NCBI GenBank assembly: GCA_965657665.1
Contig: CBFHPF010000015.1
Span: forward strand, 1 to 20,132
DNA: 20,132 nucleotides
Source of the DNA: UBA8337 sp965657665
GTDB taxonomy: Bacteria; Pseudomonadota; Alphaproteobacteria; RS24
Direction of reading: 5' to 3'
The position numbers and the translations under genes are program-made. This document shows, in pieces, positions 1 to 7,981 of this stretch. The notes under the pieces were generated by a model. That model was not told the DNA's origin, did no database searches, and was given only the letters and a program-made list of their open reading frames with translations. Numbering within the stretch: the first letter of the stretch is position 1; every line of letters starts with the position of its first letter.

Positions 1-94
1 TTTATTTCTTATCACCCATGACAGCGCTTTGGCGGCGCGGTGCGACCGCACGCTTAAAATGCAGGACGGCATATTGCTGGGGCAGGGTGATTAA
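1..94 (+). CDS. ABC transporter ATP-binding protein, C-terminal end only (YbbA/LolD type)
   Basis: Reading from base 2 gives 30 residues in the frame that ends at the TAA at 92-94. They begin LFLITHDSALAARCDR, which matches the H-loop region of MacB/LolD/YbbA-type ABC ATPases (ITHD holds the switch histidine) followed by the usual 'ARCDR..KM.DG' tail. The rest of the gene lies before the window. Its stop codon overlaps the ATG of the downstream permease (TAATG), so the two are almost certainly translated together and form one ABC transporter. The YbbA assignment rests mainly on the partner gene, because the fragment alone fits any member of this ATPase class. Confidence 0.8.
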   Translation, partial: LFLITHDSALAARCDRTLKMQDGILLGQGD

Positions 95-2730
95 TGTCAC
101 AGCCCAAACAACTTAGCTGGCGATTGGCGCTGAAATTGGCGCGCCGCGAAATGCAAGGCGGGCCGGATGGGCGTTTATTTGCCGGATTTCGGATTTTTCT
201 TCTCTGCTTGGTGTTAGGCGTTTTTACCATTGCCGCAGTCGGCTCTCTATCGGCCTCATTGGTTGGCGGCTTGGCAGCGCAAGGTCAGTCTATTTTGGGC
301 GGCGATATGGATTTTCGTCTGGTGCATCGCGCCGCTTTTGATGATGAGCGCGCTTGGCTGACGCGCCATAGGTCATCAGAGATTGCCACCATGCGGGTGA
401 TGGCGCGCTTGGCTGATGAGGGCGCTTTACAAGATTTAAACGCGCAAGATTTACCCGAAGCCATGCTGGTCGAAGCCAAAGCCGTGGACGCTGCCTATCC
501 GCTTTACGGCAAAATTGTGCTTTCGGGCGATATGGATTTGAGCAAAGCAATTGCCCCGATTGAGCTGTCTCAAGCCCAAACACAAGCCCAGGCCCAAACA
601 GCATCGCAAAAAATGCTGTATGGCGCGGTGGCCGAGCAAGGTCTGTTTGACCGCTTGGATATCACGCCCGGCACAGAGTTAGTTTTGGGCGATATTCGCG
701 TGCGGTTGAATGCGGTTTTGGTCAGCGAGCCGGACCGTAATGCCGGAGGGTTTCCGCTCGCCCCGCGCCTCATGCTCAGCCATCAGGCACTCACGGCAGC
801 GGGTCTGTTGCGGCCCGGCGCTTTGGTAAATTATCATTATCGCCTGCGCTTGCCCGAAGCGGCGGATAATGAAGCGGTAAAATCTTTGCGTGCTGATGCG
901 CAAAATCTGTTTCCCAATGCCGGTTGGCGCATTCGTGACCGCAGTGATGCTTCGCCATCCATGCGGCGATTTATCGAGCGGCTCGGCCTGTTTCTCACTT
1001 TGGTTGGTTTGACGGCTTTGGTGGTTGGCGGGGTCGGGGTCGGCAATGCCATCGCCGCTTATTTGCAAAAGCGGCGCGAAACCATTGCCATTGTCAAAGC
1101 CTTGGGTGGCTCGGGGCGGTTTATTTTCCGCATTTATGCGCTGCAAATCGGTGCGCTCAGCGTGTTGGCTTTGCTGGTCGGTCTCAGTCTCGGGGCTGCT
1201 GTGCCGTATTTTGTGCAAGCCGCGGCGGGGGCGGTTTTGCCGGTCAAGCTGGCCTTGGGGCTTTATCCGCAACCGCTTTTTGCGGCTGCCGGTTTCGGCC
1301 TATTGGCGGCGGCGGCGTTTGCACTTTGGCCTTTGGGGCTGGTTGAAAAAACGCCGGTCACGGCTTTGTTCCGCGCCGACACACAAGCCGTTGGTCGGCC
1401 TGCCGCACGTTATATGCTGGGCATAGGCTTGTGTTTCATCGGTCTGGCCGCGCTCGCCATGATGATATCGGAACGCCGCGATGTCGCCTTATGGTTCGGC
1501 CTAGGGGTCGGCTTATCTTATTTAGCCCTGCGCGGCGCGGCTTCATTATTGGTGTTTTTTGTCCGCCGTGCCGGTCGCCCGCGCCAGCCCGAATGGCGCA
1601 TGGCACTGGCCAATATTATGCGCCCCAATGCGCCGGTGCGCGCGGTGATGCTGTCTATCGGCCTGTCGGTCACTTTGCTTTCGGCAATTTCGATGGTCGA
1701 TGGCAATATTAATCGGCAAATTAGCGGCGATTTACCGGAGCGGACACCGTCGTTTTTTCTGCTTGATATCGCGCCTAACCAAATCGACCCGCTGATGACG
1801 AAAGCCAAAAACTTGGCCGATATCAGCCATGTTGAGCAAACGGCTATGCTGCGTGGGCAAATTTTGTCGATTAATGATGTGCTGGCGCGCGATATTAAAG
1901 CCAGTCCGGACGCGGCTTGGGTGCTGCGCGGCGATCGTGGGCTGACTTATGCCCTGACCCCGCCGCCCGGCGGCAAAGTGGTCGAGGGCGCATGGTGGCC
2001 GGAAGATTATGACGGCCCGCCGCTTGTGTCTTTTGATGCCGAAGAAGCCGCCGGATTGGGCGTTTCTATCGGCGATAAAATCACCGTCAATATTTTGGGT
2101 CGGCCAATGACCGCGACGGTTGCCAATTTGCGCTATGTCGATTGGGCCTCAGGGGGGATGAACTTTGTTATGGTGTTTTCGCCAAAGCCGTTGATTTATG
2201 CCCCGCACACATATTTGGCGACCTTGACCATGGCGGAAAAAGACGAGGCCAAGCTGGCCCGCATGTTGGCGCGCGATTATCCCAATGTGACGATTATTCG
2301 CGTTAAAGAAGCGATTGCCGGTATGCGTGATATTTTGACCAATTTGGGCCTTGCCGTGCGCGCCATGAGTGCCGTGACTTTATTGGCAGGTATTTTTGTG
2401 CTGGCCGGTGCCATGGCAGCGGGCCACAAAGCGCGGGTTTATGATGCGGTGGTGATGAAAGTGCTGGGTGCCGCAAGACGGCGCATTTTGGCGGCTTTCG
2501 CGCTGGAATATGCGCTGATGGGATTGGGCGCGGCGGTGATTGCGGCAGCGGCCGGCACGCTGGCAGCCTATGCGCTGATTGTCGGGCCGATGCAGGCTGA
2601 GTTTGTCTTTTTGCCGCTCACATTGGCGTTAACGGTTTTCGGCGCGGTGGCTTTGACTGTCATTTTGGGCTTGCTGGGCACATATTCCGCTTTATCGGCA
2701 CCGGCTGCGCCGGTTTTACGCAGCGAATAA
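94..2730 (+). CDS. ybbP: YbbP-type ABC transporter permease (FtsX/MacB-like), inner membrane
   Basis: This 878-residue protein has the architecture of the YbbP family (COG3127): one membrane segment near residues 34-60, a large periplasmic region to about 290, a bundle of hydrophobic segments between about 295 and 545, a second periplasmic region, and three C-terminal segments between about 755 and 870. Two FtsX-type core units follow, each with the typical short motif after a helix (RRETIAIVKALGG near 325 and YDAVVMKVLGAARRRI near 785). These permeases pair with a LolD-like ATPase and are thought to act on envelope lipids or lipoproteins; the substrate is not known. The ATG overlaps the ATPase stop at 92-94. 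Residues 160-169 form a Gln-Ala/Thr repeat inside the first periplasmic region. It is somewhat longer than the roughly 800 residues usual in enterobacteria. Family assignment is firm, function is not. Confidence 0.85.
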   Translation: MSQPKQLSWRLALKLARREMQGGPDGRLFAGFRIFLLCLVLGVFTIAAVGSLSASLVGGLAAQGQSILGGDMDFRLVHRAAFDDERAWLTRHRSSEIATMRVMARLADEGALQDLNAQDLPEAMLVEAKAVDAAYPLYGKIVLSGDMDLSKAIAPIELSQAQTQAQAQTASQKMLYGAVAEQGLFDRLDITPGTELVLGDIRVRLNAVLVSEPDRNAGGFPLAPRLMLSHQALTAAGLLRPGALVNYHYRLRLPEAADNEAVKSLRADAQNLFPNAGWRIRDRSDASPSMRRFIERLGLFLTLVGLTALVVGGVGVGNAIAAYLQKRRETIAIVKALGGSGRFIFRIYALQIGALSVLALLVGLSLGAAVPYFVQAAAGAVLPVKLALGLYPQPLFAAAGFGLLAAAAFALWPLGLVEKTPVTALFRADTQAVGRPAARYMLGIGLCFIGLAALAMMISERRDVALWFGLGVGLSYLALRGAASLLVFFVRRAGRPRQPEWRMALANIMRPNAPVRAVMLSIGLSVTLLSAISMVDGNINRQISGDLPERTPSFFLLDIAPNQIDPLMTKAKNLADISHVEQTAMLRGQILSINDVLARDIKASPDAAWVLRGDRGLTYALTPPPGGKVVEGAWWPEDYDGPPLVSFDAEEAAGLGVSIGDKITVNILGRPMTATVANLRYVDWASGGMNFVMVFSPKPLIYAPHTYLATLTMAEKDEAKLARMLARDYPNVTIIRVKEAIAGMRDILTNLGLAVRAMSAVTLLAGIFVLAGAMAAGHKARVYDAVVMKVLGAARRRILAAFALEYALMGLGAAVIAAAAGTLAAYALIVGPMQAEFVFLPLTLALTVFGAVALTVILGLLGTYSALSAPAAPVLRSE

Positions 2731-2754
2731 TCGCTCTCAATCTAGATAAGCCTC

Positions 2755-2785
2755 TTGAAAAACCCCTGAATTATGCTGATATATA
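2755..2785 (+). promoter_or_regulatory. Possible promoter for the BI-1 family gene
   Basis: The 85-base gap between the permease stop and the next start holds TTGAAA at 2755-2760 and an AT-rich TATATA at 2780-2785, separated by 19 bases, followed about 30 bases later by the start codon. The spacing is two bases longer than ideal, so this is a weak candidate. No terminator hairpin separates the permease from this gene. Confidence 0.25.
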
Positions 2786-2815
2786 AACTATCGCAATTTC
2801 GAAAAGGAACCCGTG

Positions 2816-3532
2816 ATGTCTGATAATCCGTTGAACCAACAAACCGCCGCGCGCGCAGAGCAGCAAGCTCCGGCGATTGATGAGGGTCTGCGCATTTATA
2901 TGTCAAAAGTTTATGGCTATATGGCGACCGGACTTTTGGGTACGGCTTTGGCCGCCTATTTCGGCGCGGCGTCCGGCCTGTATATTTCCTTGGCACAAAC
3001 GCCGTTTATTTGGCTCTTGGTCTTGGCACCGCTCGGCATGGTTTTGTTCTTGTCAGCGCGCTTGCATAAAATGAGCTCTGCAACCGCTAAAAATATGTTT
3101 TGGCTCTATGCCGGTCTTACCGGCCTGTCACTGTCATATGTGTTGCTGGCCTTTACTGGCGTGTCAGTTGTGCGCACATTTCTTGTCACCGCCGCTTCAT
3201 TCGGTGCGCTGTCGCTTTATGGCTACACCACAAAACGTGATTTGAGCGGTATGGGCTCGTTCTTGTTTATGGGTCTGATTGGCATTATTCTTGCCGCCAT
3301 TGTCAATTTCTTCCTGCAAAGCTCGGCCCTGCATTTCGCCATTAGCGTTATCGGTGTGTTAATCTTTGCCGGTCTGACAGCCTATGACACGCAAGATATT
3401 AAGCGTATTTATTATGCCGGTGATACGCGCGAGACGGCTGAGAAAAAAGCCATTATGGGTGCGCTGCGCCTGTATCTCGACTTCATCAACATGTTCTTGC
3501 TGTTGTTACAGTTTATGGGCAATCGCGATTAA
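2816..3532 (+). CDS. Bax inhibitor-1 (BI-1)/YccA family membrane protein
   Basis: This 238-residue multi-spanning protein has a polar N-terminus of about 30 residues, then the family signature GLRIYMSKVYGYMATGL, about seven hydrophobic helices, the conserved LTAYDTQDIK loop near residue 190, and the C-terminal YLDFINMFLLLLQFMGNRD typical of bacterial BI-1 proteins. Bacterial members such as YccA interact with FtsH, and BsYetJ is a pH-dependent calcium leak channel; which role applies here cannot be told. I place the start at the ATG at 2816 rather than the adjoining GTG at 2813, because the AAGGA at 2804-2808 is then spaced 7 bases away. The gene stands alone, with a possible promoter upstream and a clear terminator just after the stop. 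Confidence 0.9.
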   Translation: MSDNPLNQQTAARAEQQAPAIDEGLRIYMSKVYGYMATGLLGTALAAYFGAASGLYISLAQTPFIWLLVLAPLGMVLFLSARLHKMSSATAKNMFWLYAGLTGLSLSYVLLAFTGVSVVRTFLVTAASFGALSLYGYTTKRDLSGMGSFLFMGLIGIILAAIVNFFLQSSALHFAISVIGVLIFAGLTAYDTQDIKRIYYAGDTRETAEKKAIMGALRLYLDFINMFLLLLQFMGNRD

Positions 3533-3551
3533 GCACCCGCTCTTGAGCTTT

Positions 3552-3590
3552 AAAGCCCCGCTCGCTTCTGGCGCAGCGGGGTTTTTCTTT
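3552..3590 (+). terminator. Rho-independent terminator after the BI-1 gene
   Basis: CCCCGCT at 3556-3562 pairs perfectly with AGCGGGG at 3575-3581. An inner CGC/GCG pair extends the stem with one bulged C, and the loop is TTCTG. The stem is followed by TTTTTCTTT at 3582-3590. It begins about 20 bases after the stop codon, so it fits the BI-1 transcript. In the other direction the stem lacks a good T-run. Confidence 0.85.
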
Positions 3591-3620
3591 GCCGTTTTAC
3601 CCGCCTGAATAAGGGCTACG

Positions 3621-3646
3621 AAAAAAAGCTCAAAATAAGGGTTGAG
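3621..3646 (-). terminator. Probable terminator of the DUF2794 gene
   Basis: Read on the minus strand just after the DUF2794 stop, CTCAA (3646-3642) and TTGAG (3633-3629) can pair across an 8-base loop and are followed, after GC, by seven T (3627-3621). The stem is short, so termination may be inefficient, but the position and T-run fit. Confidence 0.5.
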
Positions 3647-3650
3647 AGTT

Positions 3651-4025
3651 TTACGGAATAAGGCGCAAATTCTTGCGGTCGAAAAACCGCAATAATGCCT
3701 CGAGGTCATGGCCGCGCCGCAAAATGCGCCCGTCCATGCCCTTCAGCGCATATTGGCCTTGCTTGCGCCGCAGGGCCGGAATTTTTTCGATGCGATAAAG
3801 CGGCAGTTCGCTGGTGGTACGAAAAATATCGAATAAAGCGGCTTGCGCGCCATCCGCCATTGCATAATCGCGCCAGTGACCGGCGGCGACTTGGCGGCCA
3901 TATATGTTCAAAAGAGCGGCCAATTCTTGCCGTGTCCACATGACATTTTTCGGGCCGCGCGCGGCGTGCAAGCGTTCGCGCTCAAACGCATTACCGACAA
4001 TTACCAGAGATTTTCGTTTCGCCAT
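3651..4025 (-). CDS. DUF2794 domain-containing protein
   Basis: The 124-residue product matches DUF2794, a family I know mainly from alphaproteobacteria. Seen in the sequence are the helix containing TRQELAALLNIYGRQVAAG, then HWRDYAM, SELPLYRIEK, a basic RRKQGQYAL stretch and the terminal RRGHDLEALLRFF. The function is unknown; there is no signal peptide or membrane segment, so it should be cytoplasmic. The ATG at 4025 cannot be moved upstream, because an in-frame TGA lies two codons before it. Its own ribosome binding site is weak. A small open frame with a much stronger site (4156-4001) runs into it and overlaps its first 25 bases, which could couple translation. The gene is divergent from the transporter operon on the right and convergent with the BI-1 gene on the left. 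Confidence 0.85.
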   Translation of the reverse strand: MAKRKSLVIVGNAFERERLHAARGPKNVMWTRQELAALLNIYGRQVAAGHWRDYAMADGAQAALFDIFRTTSELPLYRIEKIPALRRKQGQYALKGMDGRILRRGHDLEALLRFFDRKNLRLIP

Positions 4026-4156
4026 ATCTCATCGTGCCTGTTGGTGCTCTTGGGTGCAAGCAAAATGCCCCGAAAAGGCCTTATTTGTGTCACAGTCGGG
4101 TCGCAATTAGCGGCCAATATAAACACGCTTGAGAGCCCCGCCCGACGCGCTTTCAT
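4001..4156 (-). CDS. Candidate small leader ORF upstream of DUF2794 (51 codons)
   Basis: On the minus strand an ATG at 4156-4154 is preceded by GGAGGAGAT, close to the ideal Shine-Dalgarno GGAGGTGAT. The frame runs 51 residues to a TAA at 4003-4001. The product begins MKARRAGLSSVFILAANC and is weakly hydrophobic in the middle, with a Cys at 18 in a poor lipobox-like setting; the rest is basic and polar. I recognise no family. It overlaps the DUF2794 start by 25 bases in another frame, so it may serve as a leader whose translation affects DUF2794. The evidence is the ribosome binding site and position only. A chance ORF is quite possible. Confidence 0.3.
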   Translation of the reverse strand: MKARRAGLSSVFILAANCDPTVTQIRPFRGILLAPKSTNRHDEIWRNENLW

Positions 4157-4182
4157 ATCTCCTCCCTAACGGCGCGTCGGGC
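4140..4182. repeat. Perfect 11-bp inverted repeat with a 21-base spacer, upstream of DUF2794
   Basis: GCCCGACGCGC at 4140-4150 is the exact reverse complement of GCGCGTCGGGC at 4172-4182. There is no T-run on either side, so it is not an ordinary terminator. The arm centres are 32 bp apart, about three helical turns, which would suit a DNA-binding protein. On the minus strand the spacer contains the GGAGG and ATG of the candidate leader ORF, which would suit an RNA hairpin that shows or hides the start site. Confidence 0.7.
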
Positions 4183-4290
4183 ATTCTCTCCCCAATAGTC
4201 TCCCCTCGCTCTTTCTTTCACAATTTAAGCAGAGGGCCTCAAGCAAACTCCCCCTTCTCAAAGCTCGTTTGATTGCGTAAGAAAGAAGCC
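4183..4290. other. Intergenic region between divergent DUF2794 and transporter genes: pyrimidine-rich on the plus strand
   Basis: Beyond the inverted repeat, this stretch is strongly C/T-rich on the plus strand, especially 4184-4220 and 4250-4259. It should hold promoters for both directions, but I could not pick convincing -35/-10 pairs. The only clear element is the AAGAAAG at 4279-4285 in front of the transporter ATPase. Confidence 0.4.
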
Positions 4291-5298
4291 ATGATTGAAA
4301 TCGACAGACTGGTTAAAAACTTCGGCGATTTTACCGCCGTCAATGATTTGAGCTTTGCCGTTGAAAGCGGCGAGGTGATGGGATTTTTGGGTCCGAACGG
4401 GGCGGGCAAATCAACCAGCATGAAAATGATTACCGGCTTTTTGCGGCCCAGCTCCGGCACGGCGCGTATTTGCGGTATGGATATTTGCGAGATGCCCTTG
4501 CAGGCACAAGCGCGGCTCGGCTATTTGCCGGAAGGCGCGCCGGCTTGGCCGGATATGACACCGCGCGCTTTTCTCGATTTTATCACTCGCATTCGTGGTC
4601 TTGATAAAGCCACCGCACGCAGCGCCATGACCCGCGCCATCGGCATGACAGAATTGCAAGGTGTGCTTGACCAGCCGATTGATACTTTATCGAAAGGCTT
4701 TCGCCGCCGTGTCGGCTTGGCGCAAGCCATTGTGCATGACCCCGATGTTTTGATTATGGATGAGCCGACAGACGGACTTGACCCCAATCAGAAGTTTCAG
4801 GTGCGCCGCGCTATTGAAGAAATGGCAGCGCATAAAGCGATTATTATCTCGACCCATATTCTCGAAGAAGTGGATGCGATTTGTTCGCGCGCGCTGATTA
4901 TTGATCGCGGGCAAATTGTCGCCGAAGGCACACCCGGCCAATTGGCGGCGCGCTCGCGCTTTCATGGCGCGGTGACCATTACTTTGGCCAGCACAGAATT
5001 AGCGGCAGCACAAACAGCCTTGGCGGCGTTGGGACAAACCGATTTGGAATTGGATTTAGAGGTTAATCGCCGCGGTGATGAGAGCACATTGCATGTGTTT
5101 CCGTCTTCTCATGAAAGCGCGACAGAAAAGCTCTCAGCCGAAGCTTTATTGGTGCACGTGCGCACTGCGCTTTCTGATGCCGCTATTGCGCCGCGTGCCC
5201 TTGCGCTGGAAACCGGTCGCCTCGACGATGTCTTTGGCGCGTTGACGCAAAAGCCGCGCCCGCAGGGTCAACATGTTGGCGAAGGAGACGCACCATGA
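4291..5298 (+). CDS. ABC transporter ATP-binding protein (GldA/CcmA-like class)
   Basis: The 335-residue protein has a complete nucleotide-binding domain: Walker A GPNGAGKST at 34-42, the signature LSKGFRRR, Walker B VLIMDEPT followed by the D-loop, and the switch histidine in ISTHILEE. After about residue 220 comes a C-terminal extension of about 110 residues, common in GldA-type ATPases. I choose the ATG at 4291, preceded by AAGAAAG; the frame is open upstream only to a TTG at 4273. The stop overlaps the next ATG (ATGA). With the permease, GldG-like and DUF4340 genes that follow, it should energise one membrane complex. Substrate unknown: the gliding-motility naming comes from Bacteroidetes and should not be taken to imply gliding here. 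Confidence 0.9.
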   Translation: MIEIDRLVKNFGDFTAVNDLSFAVESGEVMGFLGPNGAGKSTSMKMITGFLRPSSGTARICGMDICEMPLQAQARLGYLPEGAPAWPDMTPRAFLDFITRIRGLDKATARSAMTRAIGMTELQGVLDQPIDTLSKGFRRRVGLAQAIVHDPDVLIMDEPTDGLDPNQKFQVRRAIEEMAAHKAIIISTHILEEVDAICSRALIIDRGQIVAEGTPGQLAARSRFHGAVTITLASTELAAAQTALAALGQTDLELDLEVNRRGDESTLHVFPSSHESATEKLSAEALLVHVRTALSDAAIAPRALALETGRLDDVFGALTQKPRPQGQHVGEGDAP

Positions 5299-6035
5299 GT
5301 GCGCTTTGGACCATTACGCGGCGCGAATTTGCCGGTTATTTTGCCACGCCATTGGCGTTTGTTTTCATCATTGTGTTTCTTTTGGCCAATGGGTTGGCGA
5401 CGTTTTATCTGGGGGCTTACTTCCAAAGTGGGCAGGCCGATTTGACCAGTTTCTTTATGTTTCACCCTTGGCTTTATTTGTTTTTCTTGCCGGCCATTTC
5501 TATGCGGCTATGGGCCGAGGAAAGACGCAATGGGTCGATTGAGTTGCTGCTCACCTTGCCGGTGCCTTTATCGGCCATTGTGCTGGGCAAATATATCGCC
5601 GCTTTGGCGTTTTCCAGCCTTGCTTTGGTGCTGACCTTTCCGATTTGGCTGACCGTTAATTATTTGGGCGAGCCGGATAATGGGGTCATTCTCGCTTCTT
5701 ATATGGGCTCGATTTTGTTGGCCGGTGGCTATTTGGCAATCGGCTCATGCCTGTCGGCTTTGACGCGCAATCAGGTTATTGCTTTTGTCATTTCCGTGGT
5801 CGCGTGTTTTTTGTTCACGGTTTCGGGCGCGCCTTTGGTGTTGGAGCTTTTCGATGGCTGGGCACCACAAGCGCTGGTTGATACATTGGCGTCAGTGTCT
5901 TTGTTGACGCATTTTCGTGCCATTACCGGCGGGGTGATTGATGCGCGCGATTTGGTTTTCTTTATCACGCTTATCGGCGTTTTTCTCACCGCGACCATTA
6001 TCGTCGTCGATATGAAAAAAGGCGAGGGCGCATAA
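5295..6035 (+). CDS. ABC-2 type permease (GldF-like)
   Basis: This 246-residue membrane protein opens with the ABC-2 permease signature ITRREFAGYFATPLAFVFI, followed by about six hydrophobic segments. Between the second and third lies the conserved MRLWAEERRNGSIELLLTLPV, typical of GldF and NosY-like permeases, where it contacts the ATPase. The start overlaps the ATPase stop by four bases and the stop overlaps the next ATG by one base (TAATG), so production is probably coupled. It should form the membrane channel of the complex with the ATPase at 4291-5298 and the GldG-like protein. Confidence 0.88.
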   Translation: MSALWTITRREFAGYFATPLAFVFIIVFLLANGLATFYLGAYFQSGQADLTSFFMFHPWLYLFFLPAISMRLWAEERRNGSIELLLTLPVPLSAIVLGKYIAALAFSSLALVLTFPIWLTVNYLGEPDNGVILASYMGSILLAGGYLAIGSCLSALTRNQVIAFVISVVACFLFTVSGAPLVLELFDGWAPQALVDTLASVSLLTHFRAITGGVIDARDLVFFITLIGVFLTATIIVVDMKKGEGA

Positions 6036-7981
6036 TGCAGTCATGGATGAAACGCTCGCCGCATGGTGCGGCTTTGGTCTTGCTGGTGGTGATTTTCGTC
6101 AGCTTGAATTTATTCGCCAATATTTCGTTGCGCAGCTGGCGGCTTGATTTGACGCAAAACCGCCTGTTCACACTGAGCGAAGGAACCGGCAATATTCTCG
6201 CCCGTCTCGAAGAGCCGGTGGTGTTGAAGTTTTATTATTCGCAAAGCCTGGCCGGTGAAGCGCCGCAAATTCGCATTTTCGCGCGGCGTGTGCGCGATAT
6301 GCTGGAAGAGATGGCGACCCGTGCCAATGGGCGCATTGAGCTGGAAATCATAGACCCGGCGCCGTTTTCTGAGGCCGAAGACCAAGCCGTGGCGCAAGGC
6401 TTGGTGGCGCGTCCGCTCGGCAATGGCGAAGTGATGTATTTCGGCCTCACCGGCACAAACCGTGTCGACAGTCTGGAAGTTATTCCGTTTTTCGCCGATG
6501 AGCGGCAGGAATATTTGGAATATGATTTGGCGCGGCTCATTCATAATTTGTCGCAGCCCGAAAAACCGGTGCTGGGCATTATGTCCAATTTGCCGCTTGA
6601 TACGGGTGTGGGTGGCATTATGGCGGCCATGCGTGGCCAGTCTCAGCCATTTTTGATTTATGCCGAATTGACCGACCGCTTTGAGGTTGAATTTATCGCG
6701 CCGCAAGCCGTGCGCATTCCAAAGCGGGTTGATGTTTTATTGCTGGCGCATCCGCGTCCGCCAACCGATGTGCAGGCTTATGCGATTGACCAATTTGTGA
6801 TGCGCGGCGGGCGGGTTATCGCCTTTATCGACCCGCAATCGGAGGTCAGTCTTACCGCCGGTCCAAACGGCGAGCCGCTTAAGGGCTATCGCGAACAATC
6901 TAATTTGCCGCGTCTGATGCGCCACTGGGGCGTCGCGATGGATGATGACATTATTCTGGCTGACCGCAAGCGGGCACAGCGTGTTGCGGCCGGGCGCGAT
7001 GCGCGCCGCGCCGTCACGGATTATATTTTATGGATGGGCTATGGGGCGCAAGAAGTAAACGGCGATGATTTAATCACCGCCAATATTGACCGCCTCAATA
7101 TCGGCACTGTCGGCGTGCTACAAAAACTTGACGGGGCGACCACGGATTTCACGCCGCTTGTCACCTCATCGGATGATGCCGGTGTGATGACCCGCGAATA
7201 TGTGCTGCGCGCCCCGACCCCCGATGCGCTGCAGCGCAAATTCGTCAAAGGCGAAACGCCTTATGTTATTTCTGCCCGCCTTGCCGGTGCGGTAAGCACA
7301 GCATTTCCTGACGGGCCGCCCGATGCGACCAATGAAAAGGGTGAAAAAGCCCGCGCTAAAGACCATTTAACCGCCACGCCAGCTGCCAATATTGTGGTGT
7401 TTGCCGATAGTGATTTCTTTGATGATCGGTTTTGGGTGTCGGAGCAAAATTATCTCGGCCAGCGTTTTGGCGTGCCGATTGCCGATAATGGAAAGTTTTT
7501 GCTCAATGCAGTCGAAAATCTGATGGGCTCAAATGATTTAATATCGCTGCGCGGGCGCGAGCGTGTGGCGCGGCCTTTTACGCGGGTTGAGGCATTGCAA
7601 AAAGCCGCCGAGCAGCAATATTTGCAAGAAGAAGAAAATTTGATTTTGCGCATTGAAACAGCGCAAGGCGAATTGGATAAATTGGAAAAAGCCGGTGCGA
7701 GCTTGGGCGATGCGGAAGCGGCGGCGAAAGCCCATCGCGCCGAATTGGTTTCCGCGCGCAAAGCCTTGCGCCGCGTGCAGGCCGATTTGCGCCGCGATAT
7801 CGAGACACTGGAAGCACGTGTCACTTGGTTGAATATCATCACCATGCCCTTATTGGTGTCGGCTTTGGCCTTGGCGCTTGCCTGGCGACAAAGACGCAAA
7901 AGACTGGCCACCCAAAAAGCCGGTGGGCTGATTGCCCCCGATAAGAGCGATGCGGGCGTCTCATCTGAGGGGGCGGCCTGA
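6035..7981 (+). CDS. GldG-family ABC transporter-associated protein
   Basis: The 648-residue product has an N-terminal membrane anchor at about residues 10-30, then the family's start of the periplasmic domain (RLDLTQNRLFTLSEGTGNIL), a long soluble region with the segments LKFYYS, FADERQEYLEYDLARLI and a HPRPPTDVQAYAIDQFV-type Rossmann-like part, and further on VVFADSDFFDDRF. Residues about 520-598 are rich in Glu, Lys, Ala and Leu in heptad-like spacing and probably form a coiled coil, ending at a second membrane segment at about 600-620 with a basic cytoplasmic tail. This is the standard layout of GldG-type auxiliary proteins, which are thought to work with a GldF permease. It overlaps both neighbours by one base. 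The role is unproven. Confidence 0.85.
   Translation: MQSWMKRSPHGAALVLLVVIFVSLNLFANISLRSWRLDLTQNRLFTLSEGTGNILARLEEPVVLKFYYSQSLAGEAPQIRIFARRVRDMLEEMATRANGRIELEIIDPAPFSEAEDQAVAQGLVARPLGNGEVMYFGLTGTNRVDSLEVIPFFADERQEYLEYDLARLIHNLSQPEKPVLGIMSNLPLDTGVGGIMAAMRGQSQPFLIYAELTDRFEVEFIAPQAVRIPKRVDVLLLAHPRPPTDVQAYAIDQFVMRGGRVIAFIDPQSEVSLTAGPNGEPLKGYREQSNLPRLMRHWGVAMDDDIILADRKRAQRVAAGRDARRAVTDYILWMGYGAQEVNGDDLITANIDRLNIGTVGVLQKLDGATTDFTPLVTSSDDAGVMTREYVLRAPTPDALQRKFVKGETPYVISARLAGAVSTAFPDGPPDATNEKGEKARAKDHLTATPAANIVVFADSDFFDDRFWVSEQNYLGQRFGVPIADNGKFLLNAVENLMGSNDLISLRGRERVARPFTRVEALQKAAEQQYLQEEENLILRIETAQGELDKLEKAGASLGDAEAAAKAHRAELVSARKALRRVQADLRRDIETLEARVTWLNIITMPLLVSALALALAWRQRRKRLATQKAGGLIAPDKSDAGVSSEGAA

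Noticed and set aside
2813..2815. GTG start for the BI-1 family gene
   Set aside because: The adjacent ATG at 2816 has better spacing from the AAGGA at 2804-2808.
4140..4182. Reading the inverted repeat as an intrinsic terminator
   Set aside because: Neither strand has a T-run after the stem, and it sits upstream of both divergent genes rather than after one.
4273..4290. TTG start for the transporter ATPase
   Set aside because: It would place the likely ribosome binding site AAGAAAG inside the gene; the ATG at 4291 matches the usual ATPase N-terminus.
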